From CALBPI01 sp038529355 (GTDB taxonomy: Bacteria; Pseudomonadota; Gammaproteobacteria; Steroidobacterales; Woeseiaceae), in NCBI GenBank assembly GCA_038529355.1, contig JBCBDU010000013.1:11962-75961 (forward strand): a stretch of 64,000 bases of DNA, read 5' to 3'. A program made the translations under genes and the position numbers. The notes beneath the pieces are model-generated. The model was not told the DNA's origin. It was given only the letters and a program-made list of their open reading frames with translations, and did not search any database. Within the stretch, counting starts at the first letter, position 1, and every line of letters begins with the position of its first letter. This document shows positions 34,452 through 43,552 of the stretch, piece by piece.

Positions 34452-35042
34452 TTACATCGCCAAAAAGTTGCGGAGCAGTCGCGCCCCGTGGTGCGCCGAG
34501 CGCTCCGGGTGAAACTGTGTGCCGAAGAAGTTGTTGTGCGCGATCGCTGCAGAGAAGTCACCGTCATAATGGGACATGGCAACGGTTGAATCACTGGGTG
34601 CCAGTGCGTAACTGTGCACGAAATAGAAGTACGCGCCGGACGGTATGCCATCGAACAGCACCGATTCGTTGTTGTGGTGGACGCAGTTCCATCCCATGTG
34701 CGGAACCGGTCGCGACACAGCGGCCGTGAAGCGTCCCGCATTATCATTGGTGATCCCCAAGCAAGTGGCATTGTCTTCGGCAGAACCGGCAGCCATGAGC
34801 TGCATGCCGAGGCAGATGCCAAGCACAGGCTGTTTCAGATCACGGATGACATCGCTGAGGCCAAGCGCATCGAGCCGCTGCATGGCGTCTTCCGCTGCAC
34901 CGACGCCGGGCAGGATGACATGGTCGGCGCCGGTAAGGATTGCGGCGTCGGTCGTCAACTGCGGGGTAACGCCGAGACGTTCCAGCGCACAGGTAACGGA
35001 GGCAATGTTTGCGCCACCGGAATCTACAATTGCAACGCTCAT
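34452..35042 (-). CDS. hisH: Imidazole glycerol phosphate synthase glutaminase subunit
   Basis: Class I glutamine amidotransferase that feeds ammonia to HisF. 196 residues; catalytic triad visible as Cys77 in LGICLGMQL and His178/Glu180 in QFHPE. Start overlaps the hisB stop (ATGA). Confidence 0.97.
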   Translation of the reverse strand: MSVAIVDSGGANIASVTCALERLGVTPQLTTDAAILTGADHVILPGVGAAEDAMQRLDALGLSDVIRDLKQPVLGICLGMQLMAAGSAEDNATCLGITNDNAGRFTAAVSRPVPHMGWNCVHHNNESVLFDGIPSGAYFYFVHSYALAPSDSTVAMSHYDGDFSAAIAHNNFFGTQFHPERSAHHGARLLRNFLAM

Positions 35043-36103
35043 AACACACCCTTTGTCGATGGCAAGTCATTACCGCTGCGTTGCAGCGCCGGGCGCAGCG
35101 CACGGCCGACACCTTTGAAGCAGGCCTCGACTTTGTGATGGTCGTTGTCGCCAGTGACGCTAATGTGAATGGCGGCACCGAGTGACTGCGCGAGTGACTG
35201 GAAAAAGTGCGGCACCATCTCAGTGGCCAGTGAACCAACAAACTCGCGCTCGAACGCGGCATCCAGAACGGCGGCCGGTCGCCCGGAGATATCGATGGCG
35301 ACGCTGGCCAGCGTTTCATCCATCGGCACGGTAAAGCCGTAGCGACCAATGCCGCGTTTGTCACCCAGCGCGATCCGAATCGCTTCACCCAGTGCCAGCG
35401 CGACGTCCTCGATGCAATGGTGATCGTCGACGTGAAGATCGGCCGTGCAGCTTAGCGTGAGTGCGATCCCGGCGTGCTTGGCGATTTGCTCCAGCATGTG
35501 ATCAAAAAAGCCGATACCGGTCTTGATTGTTTGTGGTGCCTCGGCGTCAAGATCAATGTGCACGTCGATTCGCGTCTCGTTCGTGTTGCGTGACACGGTG
35601 GCAGTGCGTGGTTGGTTGATCAGTGCGTGCGTGATCTGCGCCCAATCGGTCCCGGCGTCCAGCAAAAAACCCGCCACACCAAGGTTGTCGGCCAACGCCA
35701 TGTCGCTGCTGCGATCGCCGATGACGGCGCTGCGTGCAAGATCCAGTGTGTTGGCAGCGAGGTAGCGCGTCAGTAAGCCCGTTCTCGGTTTGCGGCAACC
35801 GCACTGGTCCGCCGCCAAATGCGGGCAAATGAATTCCTCGGCGAAATGAATGCCCTGCGAGCTGAACAGTTGTTTCATGAACGCATGCGGTGGATCGAAT
35901 GTGTGCTGCGGGAACGACTCTGTGCCAAGTCCATCCTGGTTGCTTATCAGGACCAGTTCGAAGCCGGCGTCGCGCAGCGCCAGCAAGGCTGGAATCACGC
36001 CGTCGACCAACGCAAGCTTGTCGATCGCATCGACTTGCTCATCGTCAGGCTCGCGGATCAGCGTGCCATCACGATCAATAAACAAAACCTTCTTTGCTGT
36101 CAT
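35039..36103 (-). CDS. hisB: Bifunctional histidinol phosphatase / IGP dehydratase
   Basis: 354 residues. N-terminal HAD phosphatase (1-165) with the DxD nucleophile pair Asp10/Asp12 in IDRDGT and a zinc-binding CPHLAADQCGC loop; C-terminal IGP dehydratase (about 170-354) with metal motifs DDHHCIED and DNDHHKVEA. This fused form is typical of gammaproteobacteria. Start overlaps the hisC stop (ATGA). Confidence 0.97.
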   Translation of the reverse strand: MTAKKVLFIDRDGTLIREPDDEQVDAIDKLALVDGVIPALLALRDAGFELVLISNQDGLGTESFPQHTFDPPHAFMKQLFSSQGIHFAEEFICPHLAADQCGCRKPRTGLLTRYLAANTLDLARSAVIGDRSSDMALADNLGVAGFLLDAGTDWAQITHALINQPRTATVSRNTNETRIDVHIDLDAEAPQTIKTGIGFFDHMLEQIAKHAGIALTLSCTADLHVDDHHCIEDVALALGEAIRIALGDKRGIGRYGFTVPMDETLASVAIDISGRPAAVLDAAFEREFVGSLATEMVPHFFQSLAQSLGAAIHISVTGDNDHHKVEACFKGVGRALRPALQRSGNDLPSTKGVL

Positions 36104-37170
36104 CGTTGCGTTTCCGGATCATTGCCCAGTGCGCTGAGCAATGCATCATTGTCGGCAGTGCTGCCTATCGTGATTCGAATGCAGCCAGTGGTTTCCGGCT
36201 GTTCGCTGAAGTCGCGTAGTAGGTAGCCGGCAGCACTTGCTTGCGCCAGCGCGCGTTGCGGATCGTCGAAGGTGACGAGCAGGAAATTGGCATCGCTCGG
36301 CCAGACCCGCCGCACGCCAGGTAAGCCGCGTAGCGCTGATGCGACGCGCCTGCGCTCGGCACACAGCGACGCAATGCGCTGCGGCATGACTGCGAATGCT
36401 TCGTTCACCAATGCAGCCGTTGCCGCCTCGACCGTTGGGGTCGGCACGGCATACGGCGGCATCACCTTTTCGATCAGGCCGATCAACTCGGGATCGGCGA
36501 TCAGCGAGCCGCAGCGGGCACCAGCCAGACCATACGCCTTCGACAACGTGCGCAGTATAACGACATGAGGGTACTTGCGCAGTGCCATGACCGATTCAGG
36601 CGCACCGAATTCAATGTAGGCCGCATCGATGACAATGACCCCACTACCATCAAGCGCGTTGGCCAGTAGCTCGATGTCACCGACATCGAGGCTGTGACCG
36701 GTCGGGTTGTTGGGGGTTGTGACGAACACGAGTTTTGTCGTCGGCGTCCAGGCGGCAACGATGTCGTCGACGGGCAATGCTAGTGCTGCGCCCTGCAGGG
36801 CAATTCGCTGGATACCGGCTGCCTGTATATCGGCATACACTTGATACATGCCGAACGTCGGCGGGCAGATAACAATATCGTCCTGGGCTGGGCGGCAAAA
36901 CGCGCGGATCAACAGGTCAATCGCCTCGCTGGTGCCGCGCGTGACCATCAGCTCGGCAGGCACCACGTCATACTGACCGGCCAACAGGTTGCGCAGTTTA
37001 TCCGGTCGCGCCGGTGGATACAGGTTCAGCGCACGATTCGCGGCATCTGCCGCGCTCCGCCAAGGCGCTTCATTGGCATTCAGGCGCACCAGCCCGGGTT
37101 GCGCGGCCGCCGGGATATAGGCACGCAGCGCGGCAATTTCCGGCCGTGCCAGTTGCGTCAGCGTCGCCAT
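36100..37170 (-). CDS. hisC: Histidinol-phosphate aminotransferase
   Basis: PLP fold-I transaminase, 356 residues, with LNANEAPW near the N-terminus, TPNNPTG, and the PLP lysine Lys211 in RTLSKAYGL. ATG 37170 begins one base after the hisD stop; upstream in-frame sequence overlaps hisD and is not conserved. Its own stop overlaps hisB. Confidence 0.96.
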   Translation of the reverse strand: MATLTQLARPEIAALRAYIPAAAQPGLVRLNANEAPWRSAADAANRALNLYPPARPDKLRNLLAGQYDVVPAELMVTRGTSEAIDLLIRAFCRPAQDDIVICPPTFGMYQVYADIQAAGIQRIALQGAALALPVDDIVAAWTPTTKLVFVTTPNNPTGHSLDVGDIELLANALDGSGVIVIDAAYIEFGAPESVMALRKYPHVVILRTLSKAYGLAGARCGSLIADPELIGLIEKVMPPYAVPTPTVEAATAALVNEAFAVMPQRIASLCAERRRVASALRGLPGVRRVWPSDANFLLVTFDDPQRALAQASAAGYLLRDFSEQPETTGCIRITIGSTADNDALLSALGNDPETQR

Positions 37171-37171
37171 G

Positions 37172-38479
37172 TCACTGACCTGCCTGTGCGAGGCGCACAT
37201 CGACCGCAAGCGCGTGTGCGGACAAACCTTCCAGTCGCGCAAGCGTTGCTGCGATTGGGCCAATGGTTGCGAAACCGTCAGGCGTTGCCTCCTGCACGGT
37301 CATTTGCAGCAGGAACTGATCGATACCAAGACCGCTGTAATTGCGCGCGTAGCCATAAGTCGGCAACACGTGGTTGGTGCCACTGCAATAGTCACCGAGC
37401 GACTCGGGCGTGAGGCTGCCAAGAAAGACTGAACCCGCATTGCGAATCTTCGGCAATAGCGTGCGCGCGTTTGTAGTGTTGACGATCAGATGCTCCGGCG
37501 CGTACTGATTGCTGATTGCAATGGCGTCATCGATTGAGGGTACTTCGATCAGCGCGCTGTGATCGAGTGCGGCGCGGATAAGATCCGATCTATTAAGCAT
37601 CTGCAGAAAACGCTCAATCGCGCTGTTTACCGACTCCAGTAGCGCGGCGGAGTCGGTGAGCAGAATCACCTGCGAGTCGGCGCCATGTTCGGCTTGCGAC
37701 AACAGATCGGTGGCAACAAAATCTGCATCGGCGTGTGCATCGGCGATCACCAGCACTTCTGACGGCCCGGCGGGCATATCCTGTGCGGCGCCGGCTGCAT
37801 CGGCGGCTACGTGCATTTTCGCGGCGGTCACGTAAGCATTACCCGGACCGAAAACCTTGCTGACTTTCGGCACCGTCGCGGTGCCGTACGCCATTGCGGC
37901 GATCGCTTGCGCACCGCCAATCTTGAACATTTGTGTGATGCCGGCTGCATACGCGGCAAACACGATAGCAGGGTCCAGCGAACCATCCTTGCGTGGCGGT
38001 GAACACAACACCCGGGTGTCGCAACCAGCAAGCGTTGCGGGCACAGCTAACATCATTGCCGCTGAGGGCAGGGGAGCAGTACCAGCTGGCACGTACAGAC
38101 CGACGGCCTCGATCGGTCGTGCGATTCGTTCGCAGATCACACCGGGCTGGGTTTCGACACGAATTGGCGCAGGGATCTGCGCTTTGTGGAAGCGCTGAAT
38201 GTTCGCAATGGCCGCGGTGATCGCGTTGCGGTCAGTATCGCTGAGCGCATCACGAGCGGCGACAATCTCCTCCGCGGTCACTTGCAGTGCGTCAAGCGCG
38301 ACACCGTCCAAGGTTGCTGTCAGTGCGCGTACTGCGTCGTCTCCGTCACGGCGGACCTGTTCAATGATGGCCGCGACATCGGCGGCAATGCGTGTATTGC
38401 TGCGCACGGCCGGGCGTTGCATCAGCTCCTGACGCTCGACCGTTGACAGCGTACGCCATTGGTAGCGCGGTAGACTCAT
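37172..38479 (-). CDS. hisD: Histidinol dehydrogenase
   Basis: Zinc enzyme performing the last two oxidations to histidine. 435 residues with YVPAGTAPLPS, FGPGNAYVTAAK, the AGPSEVLVIAD segment and the zinc/active-site region QAEHGADSQ and APEHL. Overlaps the hisG stop by four bases. Confidence 0.97.
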   Translation of the reverse strand: MSLPRYQWRTLSTVERQELMQRPAVRSNTRIAADVAAIIEQVRRDGDDAVRALTATLDGVALDALQVTAEEIVAARDALSDTDRNAITAAIANIQRFHKAQIPAPIRVETQPGVICERIARPIEAVGLYVPAGTAPLPSAAMMLAVPATLAGCDTRVLCSPPRKDGSLDPAIVFAAYAAGITQMFKIGGAQAIAAMAYGTATVPKVSKVFGPGNAYVTAAKMHVAADAAGAAQDMPAGPSEVLVIADAHADADFVATDLLSQAEHGADSQVILLTDSAALLESVNSAIERFLQMLNRSDLIRAALDHSALIEVPSIDDAIAISNQYAPEHLIVNTTNARTLLPKIRNAGSVFLGSLTPESLGDYCSGTNHVLPTYGYARNYSGLGIDQFLLQMTVQEATPDGFATIGPIAATLARLEGLSAHALAVDVRLAQAGQ

Positions 38480-39375
38480 GCCAGCATCTTCTCAACGGGT
38501 AACACCAGCATGGAGCTTGCACCTGCCTCCTTGAGGCTCTCCAGCGTTTCCCAGAACACATTCTCACGGCAGACCGCGTGGACGGCGACGCGATCATCGG
38601 TGCCCTCGAGCGGCAAGATCGTCGGCGCTTCGCTGCCCGGCAAAATACCGCAGATTTCGCTCACCGCCGCGCGGGGTGCGTGCAACATGATGTATTTGCT
38701 TTCGCTGACTTGCATCACGCCTTGCATACGTTGCAACAGGCGGTCAATCCAGCTTTGTTTTTCGTCGCTGAGCGGCGCATTGGTCTGAATCAAGCAGACT
38801 TCGCTGTCGAGAATGGTCGTAAGCTCGTTCAGTTGATTGGCGGCAAGCGTCGAACCGGTGGAGACCAGGTCGCAAATAAATTCAGCTTTGCCTAAGCGTG
38901 GTGCGATTTCGACCGCGCCCGAGAAAAACACGACGTCAGCGTTAACGCCGTTTCGGGTCAGGTAGTCTCGTGTTAATGCCGGATAACTCGTTGCAATGCG
39001 CTTTCCTTCGAGCATGCGCGGGCCTTGCCAGATGACGCCGCTCGCGGCCGCCAGCGACAGTCGGCATTGACCGAACCCGAGCCTGCGGATTTCGTGAAAC
39101 GGCATCGCGTCGCCAAGCGTCCCGTTCAGGCGTTTCTCTTCGGTAACGTTCAACCCCGCAATGCCGAGGTCGCAAACATCTTCCGCCACGAGCCCAGGAA
39201 TATCGTCGTCGCGCACGAGCAACAGATCGATCGGCATATTCTCGCCGTAGCAGAACAGCTGATCCTTGCTTTTGCGGATCTCTAGACCGCATCGTTCCAA
39301 CAATTGCATGGTTTTATCTGTGAGCCGACCTGACTTCTGGACGGCGATCTGCAGACGTTCCGGCTGCTGTTTCAT
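38476..39375 (-). CDS. hisG: ATP phosphoribosyltransferase, long form
   Basis: First, committed step of histidine synthesis. 299 residues, the long HisG with a C-terminal ACT-like histidine-binding domain, so it is self-contained and needs no HisZ. Motifs: AVQKSGRLTDKT, DLGIAGLN, and the PRPP loop DLVSTGSTLAAN. ATGA overlap with the TrpR-like gene. Confidence 0.97.
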   Translation of the reverse strand: MKQQPERLQIAVQKSGRLTDKTMQLLERCGLEIRKSKDQLFCYGENMPIDLLLVRDDDIPGLVAEDVCDLGIAGLNVTEEKRLNGTLGDAMPFHEIRRLGFGQCRLSLAAASGVIWQGPRMLEGKRIATSYPALTRDYLTRNGVNADVVFFSGAVEIAPRLGKAEFICDLVSTGSTLAANQLNELTTILDSEVCLIQTNAPLSDEKQSWIDRLLQRMQGVMQVSESKYIMLHAPRAAVSEICGILPGSEAPTILPLEGTDDRVAVHAVCRENVFWETLESLKEAGASSMLVLPVEKMLA

Positions 39376-39695
39376 TGTGAATCTCCGGGCATCTGCCCAA
39401 GTGCGGTTAGGGCGGCCGTGTAGCCACCAGCGCCATCGGCGAGGTAGCGAGCCACACGGCCAATGGTGGTGACGCTAACGCCGGTTTTCTCATGAATGGC
39501 GCGATAGGCCAGGTCCTGATTCAATAGCTGCACGACTTGCCAGCGATCTGCGAGTGCCTGCAGCTCAGCGGGCGTGCACAGATCCTTGAGAAGCGCATGC
39601 ACGTCTGCGGACTGGTCCAGCGCGGCGAACGCCTGGCTGAGACTGTGTTCTGCCGCACGCTGCTGGCGCGGGCTAAGTTGGCGGTTTGGTTTCAT
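39372..39695 (-). CDS. TrpR-like regulator heading the his operon (YerC/YecD family)
   Basis: 107-residue helical protein of the YerC/YecD branch of the TrpR family, with helix-turn-helix LAYRAIHEKTGVSVTTIGRVARYL. Relatives in Firmicutes (often called HisR) are predicted repressors of histidine genes. Here it is the first gene of the his operon and overlaps hisG by four bases. A palindrome overlapping a -10-like sequence lies 8-33 bases upstream of its ATG, so autoregulation of the whole operon is likely; the ligand (histidine or other) is inferred. Confidence 0.85.
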   Translation of the reverse strand: MKPNRQLSPRQQRAAEHSLSQAFAALDQSADVHALLKDLCTPAELQALADRWQVVQLLNQDLAYRAIHEKTGVSVTTIGRVARYLADGAGGYTAALTALGQMPGDSQ

Positions 39696-39702
39696 GGCGT
39701 AC

Positions 39703-39728
39703 TAATGTAACAGCGCGTTAATACATTA
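39703..39728 (-). promoter_or_regulatory. Candidate operator/promoter of the his operon
   Basis: Inverted repeat TAATGTA (39703-39709) / TACATTA (39722-39728), 12-base spacer, 8-33 bases before the start codon of the TrpR-like gene. On the minus strand a -10-like TATTAA (39718-39723) overlaps one arm, so a bound dimer would block the polymerase. Confidence 0.5.
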
Positions 39729-39773
39729 ATGCATGCTACGGCAAGCAGATTCGCCATGCAACCGATATTGGCC

Positions 39774-39802
39774 TTGACAACGTAGACCGTTCGTTGAAAC
39801 AT
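39774..39802 (+). promoter_or_regulatory. Candidate sigma-70 promoter of the riboswitch-metYX transcript
   Basis: Perfect -35 TTGACA (39774-39779), 17 bases, AAACAT (39797-39802, three of six consensus bases). Predicted transcription start near 39809, just before the riboswitch P1 stem. Confidence 0.5.
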
Positions 39803-39809
39803 CACTGAA

Positions 39810-39923
39810 CTCATCGAGACCGGCGGAGGGATAGGCCCTTTGAAGCCGGGGCAACCTGCGGGAACTAACCGTCCGGCAAGGTGCCAACTCCTACGAGAGG
39901 TGCGCGCACTTCTGATAGATGAG
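39810..39923 (+). promoter_or_regulatory. SAM-I (S-box) riboswitch aptamer
   Basis: P1 pairs CTCATC (39810-39815) with GATGAG (39918-39923). Between them lie the conserved S-box cores: GGCGGAGGGA (39822-39831), GGCCC, TGAAGCCGGGGCAACC (39841-39855), and AAGGTGCCAACTCC (39878-39891). P4 is AGAGGTG/CACTTCT. It senses S-adenosylmethionine and sits upstream of metY-metX, which fits repression of methionine synthesis. The expression platform is not clear: CTACGAG (39891-39897) could pair with CTCGTAG (39928-39934) as an alternative fold, and I see no strong terminator. Confidence 0.92.
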
Positions 39924-40054
39924 AGGCCTCGTAGTTCGGTATCGCACCGGAATGGGCGAGCCCCTATTTCTATCCCGTGTGTCCCTTCCGAAGCAGTACT
40001 CGATGCGTTGAACGCGCTCTGCTGCGCACCGCATTTTTGACACAGGATGACACC

Positions 40055-41380
40055 ATGGCTCTTGATCCCTCAACACTCCATTTCGACACACTGCAAGTGC
40101 ATGCAGGACAATCGCCGGCGCCCGGCACCAATGCCCGAGCGGTGCCGATCTATCAAAGCACGTCCTATACGTTCGACGATTCTGATCATGGCGCACGGCT
40201 GTTCGCGCTGCAGGAATTTGGCAACATCTACACACGTATCATGAACCCAACGACGGACGTGTTCGAGCAACGTGTGGCCGCGCTGGAAGGTGGCGTTGCG
40301 GCGTTGGCGACTGCCAGCGGTCAATCCGCACAATTCATCGCGATCACCAACATCGCGCAAGCGGGCGACAATATCGTTGCACGCAGCTCGTTGTACGGTG
40401 GTACGTATAACCAGTTCAAGGTTGCCTTCCCGCGCCTGGGCATTGATACGCGGTTTGTAACGGGCGATGACCTGGCTGATTACGAAGCGGCAATCGATGA
40501 CAACACCAAAGCGATTTATGTCGAGGCAATCGGCAACCCGGGCTTTGATATACCGGATTTTACGCCGTTGTCGGAACTTGCTCATGCGCACGGCATACCG
40601 TTGATTGTCGACAACACGCTCGGCTGCGCGGGCTTTGTGTGCAAGCCACTCGCGCACGGTGCTGACATCGTGGTTGAGTCGGCAACCAAATGGATTGGCG
40701 GTCACGGCACGTCGATCGGCGGCGTCATCGTTGATGGTGGCACCTTTGATTGGGCGAGTGGCAAGTTTCCGATGTTCACGGATCCGTCGCCGGGCTATCA
40801 CGGCCTCGTATTCGCAGACGTTTTTGGCGTGGGCAGTGACTTTGGCAACATCGCGTTCATCATTCGAGCGCGAGTGGAAGGGTTGCGTGATTTTGGCCCG
40901 TCGCAAAGTCCGTTCAATGCATTCATGTTGCTGCAAGGGCTGGAGACGCTGTCGCTACGCGTGCAAAAACATGTCGACAACGCGCTTGAGCTTGCGCAAT
41001 GGCTCGAGACACATGACGACGTCGCGTACGTGAATTACGCCGGCTTGCCATCGCATGCGTACCATGCGCGTGCCAAACACTACCTGACGCACGGTTTCGG
41101 CGCTGTGCTGACATTTGGTATTCGCGGCGGTCTGGAAGCCGGCAAACGGTTTATCAATTCGGTGCAAATCGCGAGTCATCTGGCGAACGTCGGCGATGCG
41201 AAGACGCTGGTTATTCATCCGGCCAGCACGACGCACCAGCAACTGACCGAGACCGAGCGTCACGCCAGCGGCGTGTTGCCGGACATGATCCGGGTGTCGG
41301 TCGGCATCGAGCACATCGACGACATCAAAGCGGACTTTGCGCAAGCTTTTGATGCGTCCCGGGCGGCGGTAGCTGCATGA
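40055..41380 (+). CDS. metY: O-acetylhomoserine (O-acylhomoserine) sulfhydrylase
   Basis: PLP enzyme of the Cys/Met metabolism family making homocysteine from acylhomoserine and sulfide. 441 residues, with SSLYGGTYNQF, PLP Lys212 in VESATKWIGGHG and LVIHPASTTHQQL. The ATG 40055 has AGGAT upstream. Controlled by the SAM riboswitch about 130 bases upstream. metX overlaps its stop (ATGA). Confidence 0.93.
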   Translation: MALDPSTLHFDTLQVHAGQSPAPGTNARAVPIYQSTSYTFDDSDHGARLFALQEFGNIYTRIMNPTTDVFEQRVAALEGGVAALATASGQSAQFIAITNIAQAGDNIVARSSLYGGTYNQFKVAFPRLGIDTRFVTGDDLADYEAAIDDNTKAIYVEAIGNPGFDIPDFTPLSELAHAHGIPLIVDNTLGCAGFVCKPLAHGADIVVESATKWIGGHGTSIGGVIVDGGTFDWASGKFPMFTDPSPGYHGLVFADVFGVGSDFGNIAFIIRARVEGLRDFGPSQSPFNAFMLLQGLETLSLRVQKHVDNALELAQWLETHDDVAYVNYAGLPSHAYHARAKHYLTHGFGAVLTFGIRGGLEAGKRFINSVQIASHLANVGDAKTLVIHPASTTHQQLTETERHASGVLPDMIRVSVGIEHIDDIKADFAQAFDASRAAVAA

Positions 41381-42477
41381 CGGCACAACCTGCCAGACTG
41401 GTCAGCGCAGGTGCAATCTCCAGTGAGACACACTGCATTGCCTTTGATGCGCCGCTGCAATGCGAATCGGGCGCATCGATCAGCAACCCCCACGTTGCCT
41501 ATCGCACCTGGGGCACGCTGAACGCGGCCGGTGACAATGCGGTGCTGGTCTGCCATGCGCTGACCGGCTCGGCCGATGTCGACGATTGGTGGCCTGACCT
41601 GATTGGCGCTGGTGGGGTGCTCGATCCGGCCACAGACTTTATCGTTTGCAGCAATGTGCTTGGTGGCTGCTATGGCACAACGGGTCCCTACAGCGTGCGT
41701 CCCGATGCTGGCGGAGAACGCTATGGCGCCGGCATCGGCCGCATTACCGTGCGCGATATGGTGCAACTGCAAAAACGGCTGTTGGATCACCTGGGTGTCA
41801 CTCGTGTGCAGCTTGCCATCGGTCCGTCGCTGGGTGGCATGCAGGTGCTCGAGTGGGCCGCCAGTTTCCCGCAGTTTGTGAATCGCATCGCGCCGATCGG
41901 CGTCTCGGCCATCCATTCGGCCTGGTGTATTGGCGTATCGAGCGCGCAGCGCGCAGCGATCAAGGCTGATCCGAACTGGCAGGGCGGCCAGTATGATGAC
42001 GCGCACAGGCCTGCTGCCGGATTGGCTGCCGCCCGGATGATGGCTATGGTGACGTACCGCAGTTGGGAGAATTTCGAATCGCGCTTTGCCGGCCCCACAC
42101 ACGCCAGCGGTGAGCATGCGGTTAGCTCATACCTCGACTATCAGGGTGCGAAACTGCACGAGCGTTTCGATGCGGCAAGTTATGTGTGTCTGACGCAAGC
42201 CATGGATAGTCATGACGTCGGTCGCGGCCGCGAGGGTGGTACCGCTGGTGTACTGTCGCGCATGCAGTGTCCCGCTTTAGTGGTGTCGGTCAGCTCCGAT
42301 GTGCTGTATCCGCCGCGAGAGCAACGCTGGCTGGCCGAGCAGTTGCCCAACGCGACCTATTCCGTGTTGGACAGCGAGCACGGCCACGATGGTTTCTTAA
42401 TTGATACCCAAGCCCTGTTTGCCCAGATCCGCCAGTTCAGGCAAACCAGTGAAGCGGTATCGCGCTCCGTCGCTTAA
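41377..42477 (+). CDS. metX: Homoserine O-acyltransferase (MetX family)
   Basis: Alpha/beta hydrolase acylating homoserine for methionine synthesis. 366 residues, nucleophile Ser151 in GPSLGGMQVLEW, CSNVLGGCYGTTGP oxyanion region, and Asp/His of the triad in SVSSDVLYPP and SEHGHDGFL. MetX-family members use acetyl-CoA or succinyl-CoA, and some act on serine; the donor cannot be fixed from sequence alone. The metY partnership favours homoserine as acceptor. Convergent with leuB, four bases apart. Confidence 0.88.
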   Translation: MTAQPARLVSAGAISSETHCIAFDAPLQCESGASISNPHVAYRTWGTLNAAGDNAVLVCHALTGSADVDDWWPDLIGAGGVLDPATDFIVCSNVLGGCYGTTGPYSVRPDAGGERYGAGIGRITVRDMVQLQKRLLDHLGVTRVQLAIGPSLGGMQVLEWAASFPQFVNRIAPIGVSAIHSAWCIGVSSAQRAAIKADPNWQGGQYDDAHRPAAGLAAARMMAMVTYRSWENFESRFAGPTHASGEHAVSSYLDYQGAKLHERFDAASYVCLTQAMDSHDVGRGREGGTAGVLSRMQCPALVVSVSSDVLYPPREQRWLAEQLPNATYSVLDSEHGHDGFLIDTQALFAQIRQFRQTSEAVSRSVA

Positions 42478-42481
42478 TGCA

Positions 42482-43552
42482 CTATAAGCGCGCTATCACT
42501 GCTTCGCCCATTGCTGTGGTACCCATTGCGTCACCTTGTGTGGCAATGTCTGCGGTGCGGCAGCCATCGGCCAAAGCCTGCTCGATTGCGCCATCCAACT
42601 GATCAGCAAGATCGGGTTGACCGAGGCTGTAGCGCAGCATCATCGCAATGCTTGCCAACATGCCGCACGGATTGGCGATGCCCTTGCCGGCAATGTCCGG
42701 CGCTGAGCCATGAATGGGCTCGTACAATCCGATCGTGCCGAATTCAGACTGGCGCTCGCCGAGCGATGCGGACGGTAGCAGACCAAGCGAGCCCGCCAAC
42801 ATGGATGCCTCATCAGTCAGAATATCGCCGAACATATTTTCGGTCACCATGACATCGAACCTATCCGGACGAGCCAGCAGATGCATTGCCGCTGCGTCGA
42901 CCAGCAGATGCTCGAGCGTTAGAGTTGGAAACTCATCGGCAACGATGGCATCGGTCACACGGCGCCACAATCGCGACGTTGCCAGCACGTTGGATTTGTC
43001 CACGGAGGTTAACTTGCCGTTGCGCCGTACGGCGAGGTCTGCGGCAATGCGCACCACGCGGGCTACTTCCTTGCGCGTGTACACGCAAGCGTCGCTTGCA
43101 GTTTCGTCGCCCTCACGTTTGTCGCCGAAATAGATGCCGCCAGTCAACTCGCGCACGACCATGATATCGACACCGTGTAAGCGATCGTTCTTGAGCGGCG
43201 AGGCATCATATAGGGCAGGGTGCGTGCGCACCGGGCGCAAGTTGGCGAACACAGCGAGCAACTCACGCAATTGCAGCAGGCCACCTTCAGGGCGCTGCGC
43301 GATATTGACACTTTGCCATTGCGGGCCGCCGACCGCGCCGAGCAACACAGCGTCGGCCTTCATGCACAACTCACGCGTGGCGGCGGGCAGTGGCTCGCCG
43401 GTGGCGTCAATGGCGGCACCGCCAATCAGCGCAGGTTGCAGATCGAACGCGAAATTGGCGTGCTGAGCAATAGCGCGAAGTACATCGGTAGCAACCGCCA
43501 TGACCTCGGGGCCGATGCCGTCACCGGCAAGCGCGACGATTGAGGCGCTCAC
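42482..43552 (-). CDS. leuB: 3-isopropylmalate dehydrogenase
   Basis: NAD-dependent oxidative decarboxylase of leucine synthesis. 356 residues: ALAGDGIGPEV start, RELTGGIYFGDK and the C-terminal IHGSAPDIAGKG. It starts on GTG overlapping the leuD stop (GTGA). The last gene of the leuACDB operon; it ends four bases from metX on the other strand, with no terminator between. Confidence 0.97.
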   Translation of the reverse strand: MSASIVALAGDGIGPEVMAVATDVLRAIAQHANFAFDLQPALIGGAAIDATGEPLPAATRELCMKADAVLLGAVGGPQWQSVNIAQRPEGGLLQLRELLAVFANLRPVRTHPALYDASPLKNDRLHGVDIMVVRELTGGIYFGDKREGDETASDACVYTRKEVARVVRIAADLAVRRNGKLTSVDKSNVLATSRLWRRVTDAIVADEFPTLTLEHLLVDAAAMHLLARPDRFDVMVTENMFGDILTDEASMLAGSLGLLPSASLGERQSEFGTIGLYEPIHGSAPDIAGKGIANPCGMLASIAMMLRYSLGQPDLADQLDGAIEQALADGCRTADIATQGDAMGTTAMGEAVIARL

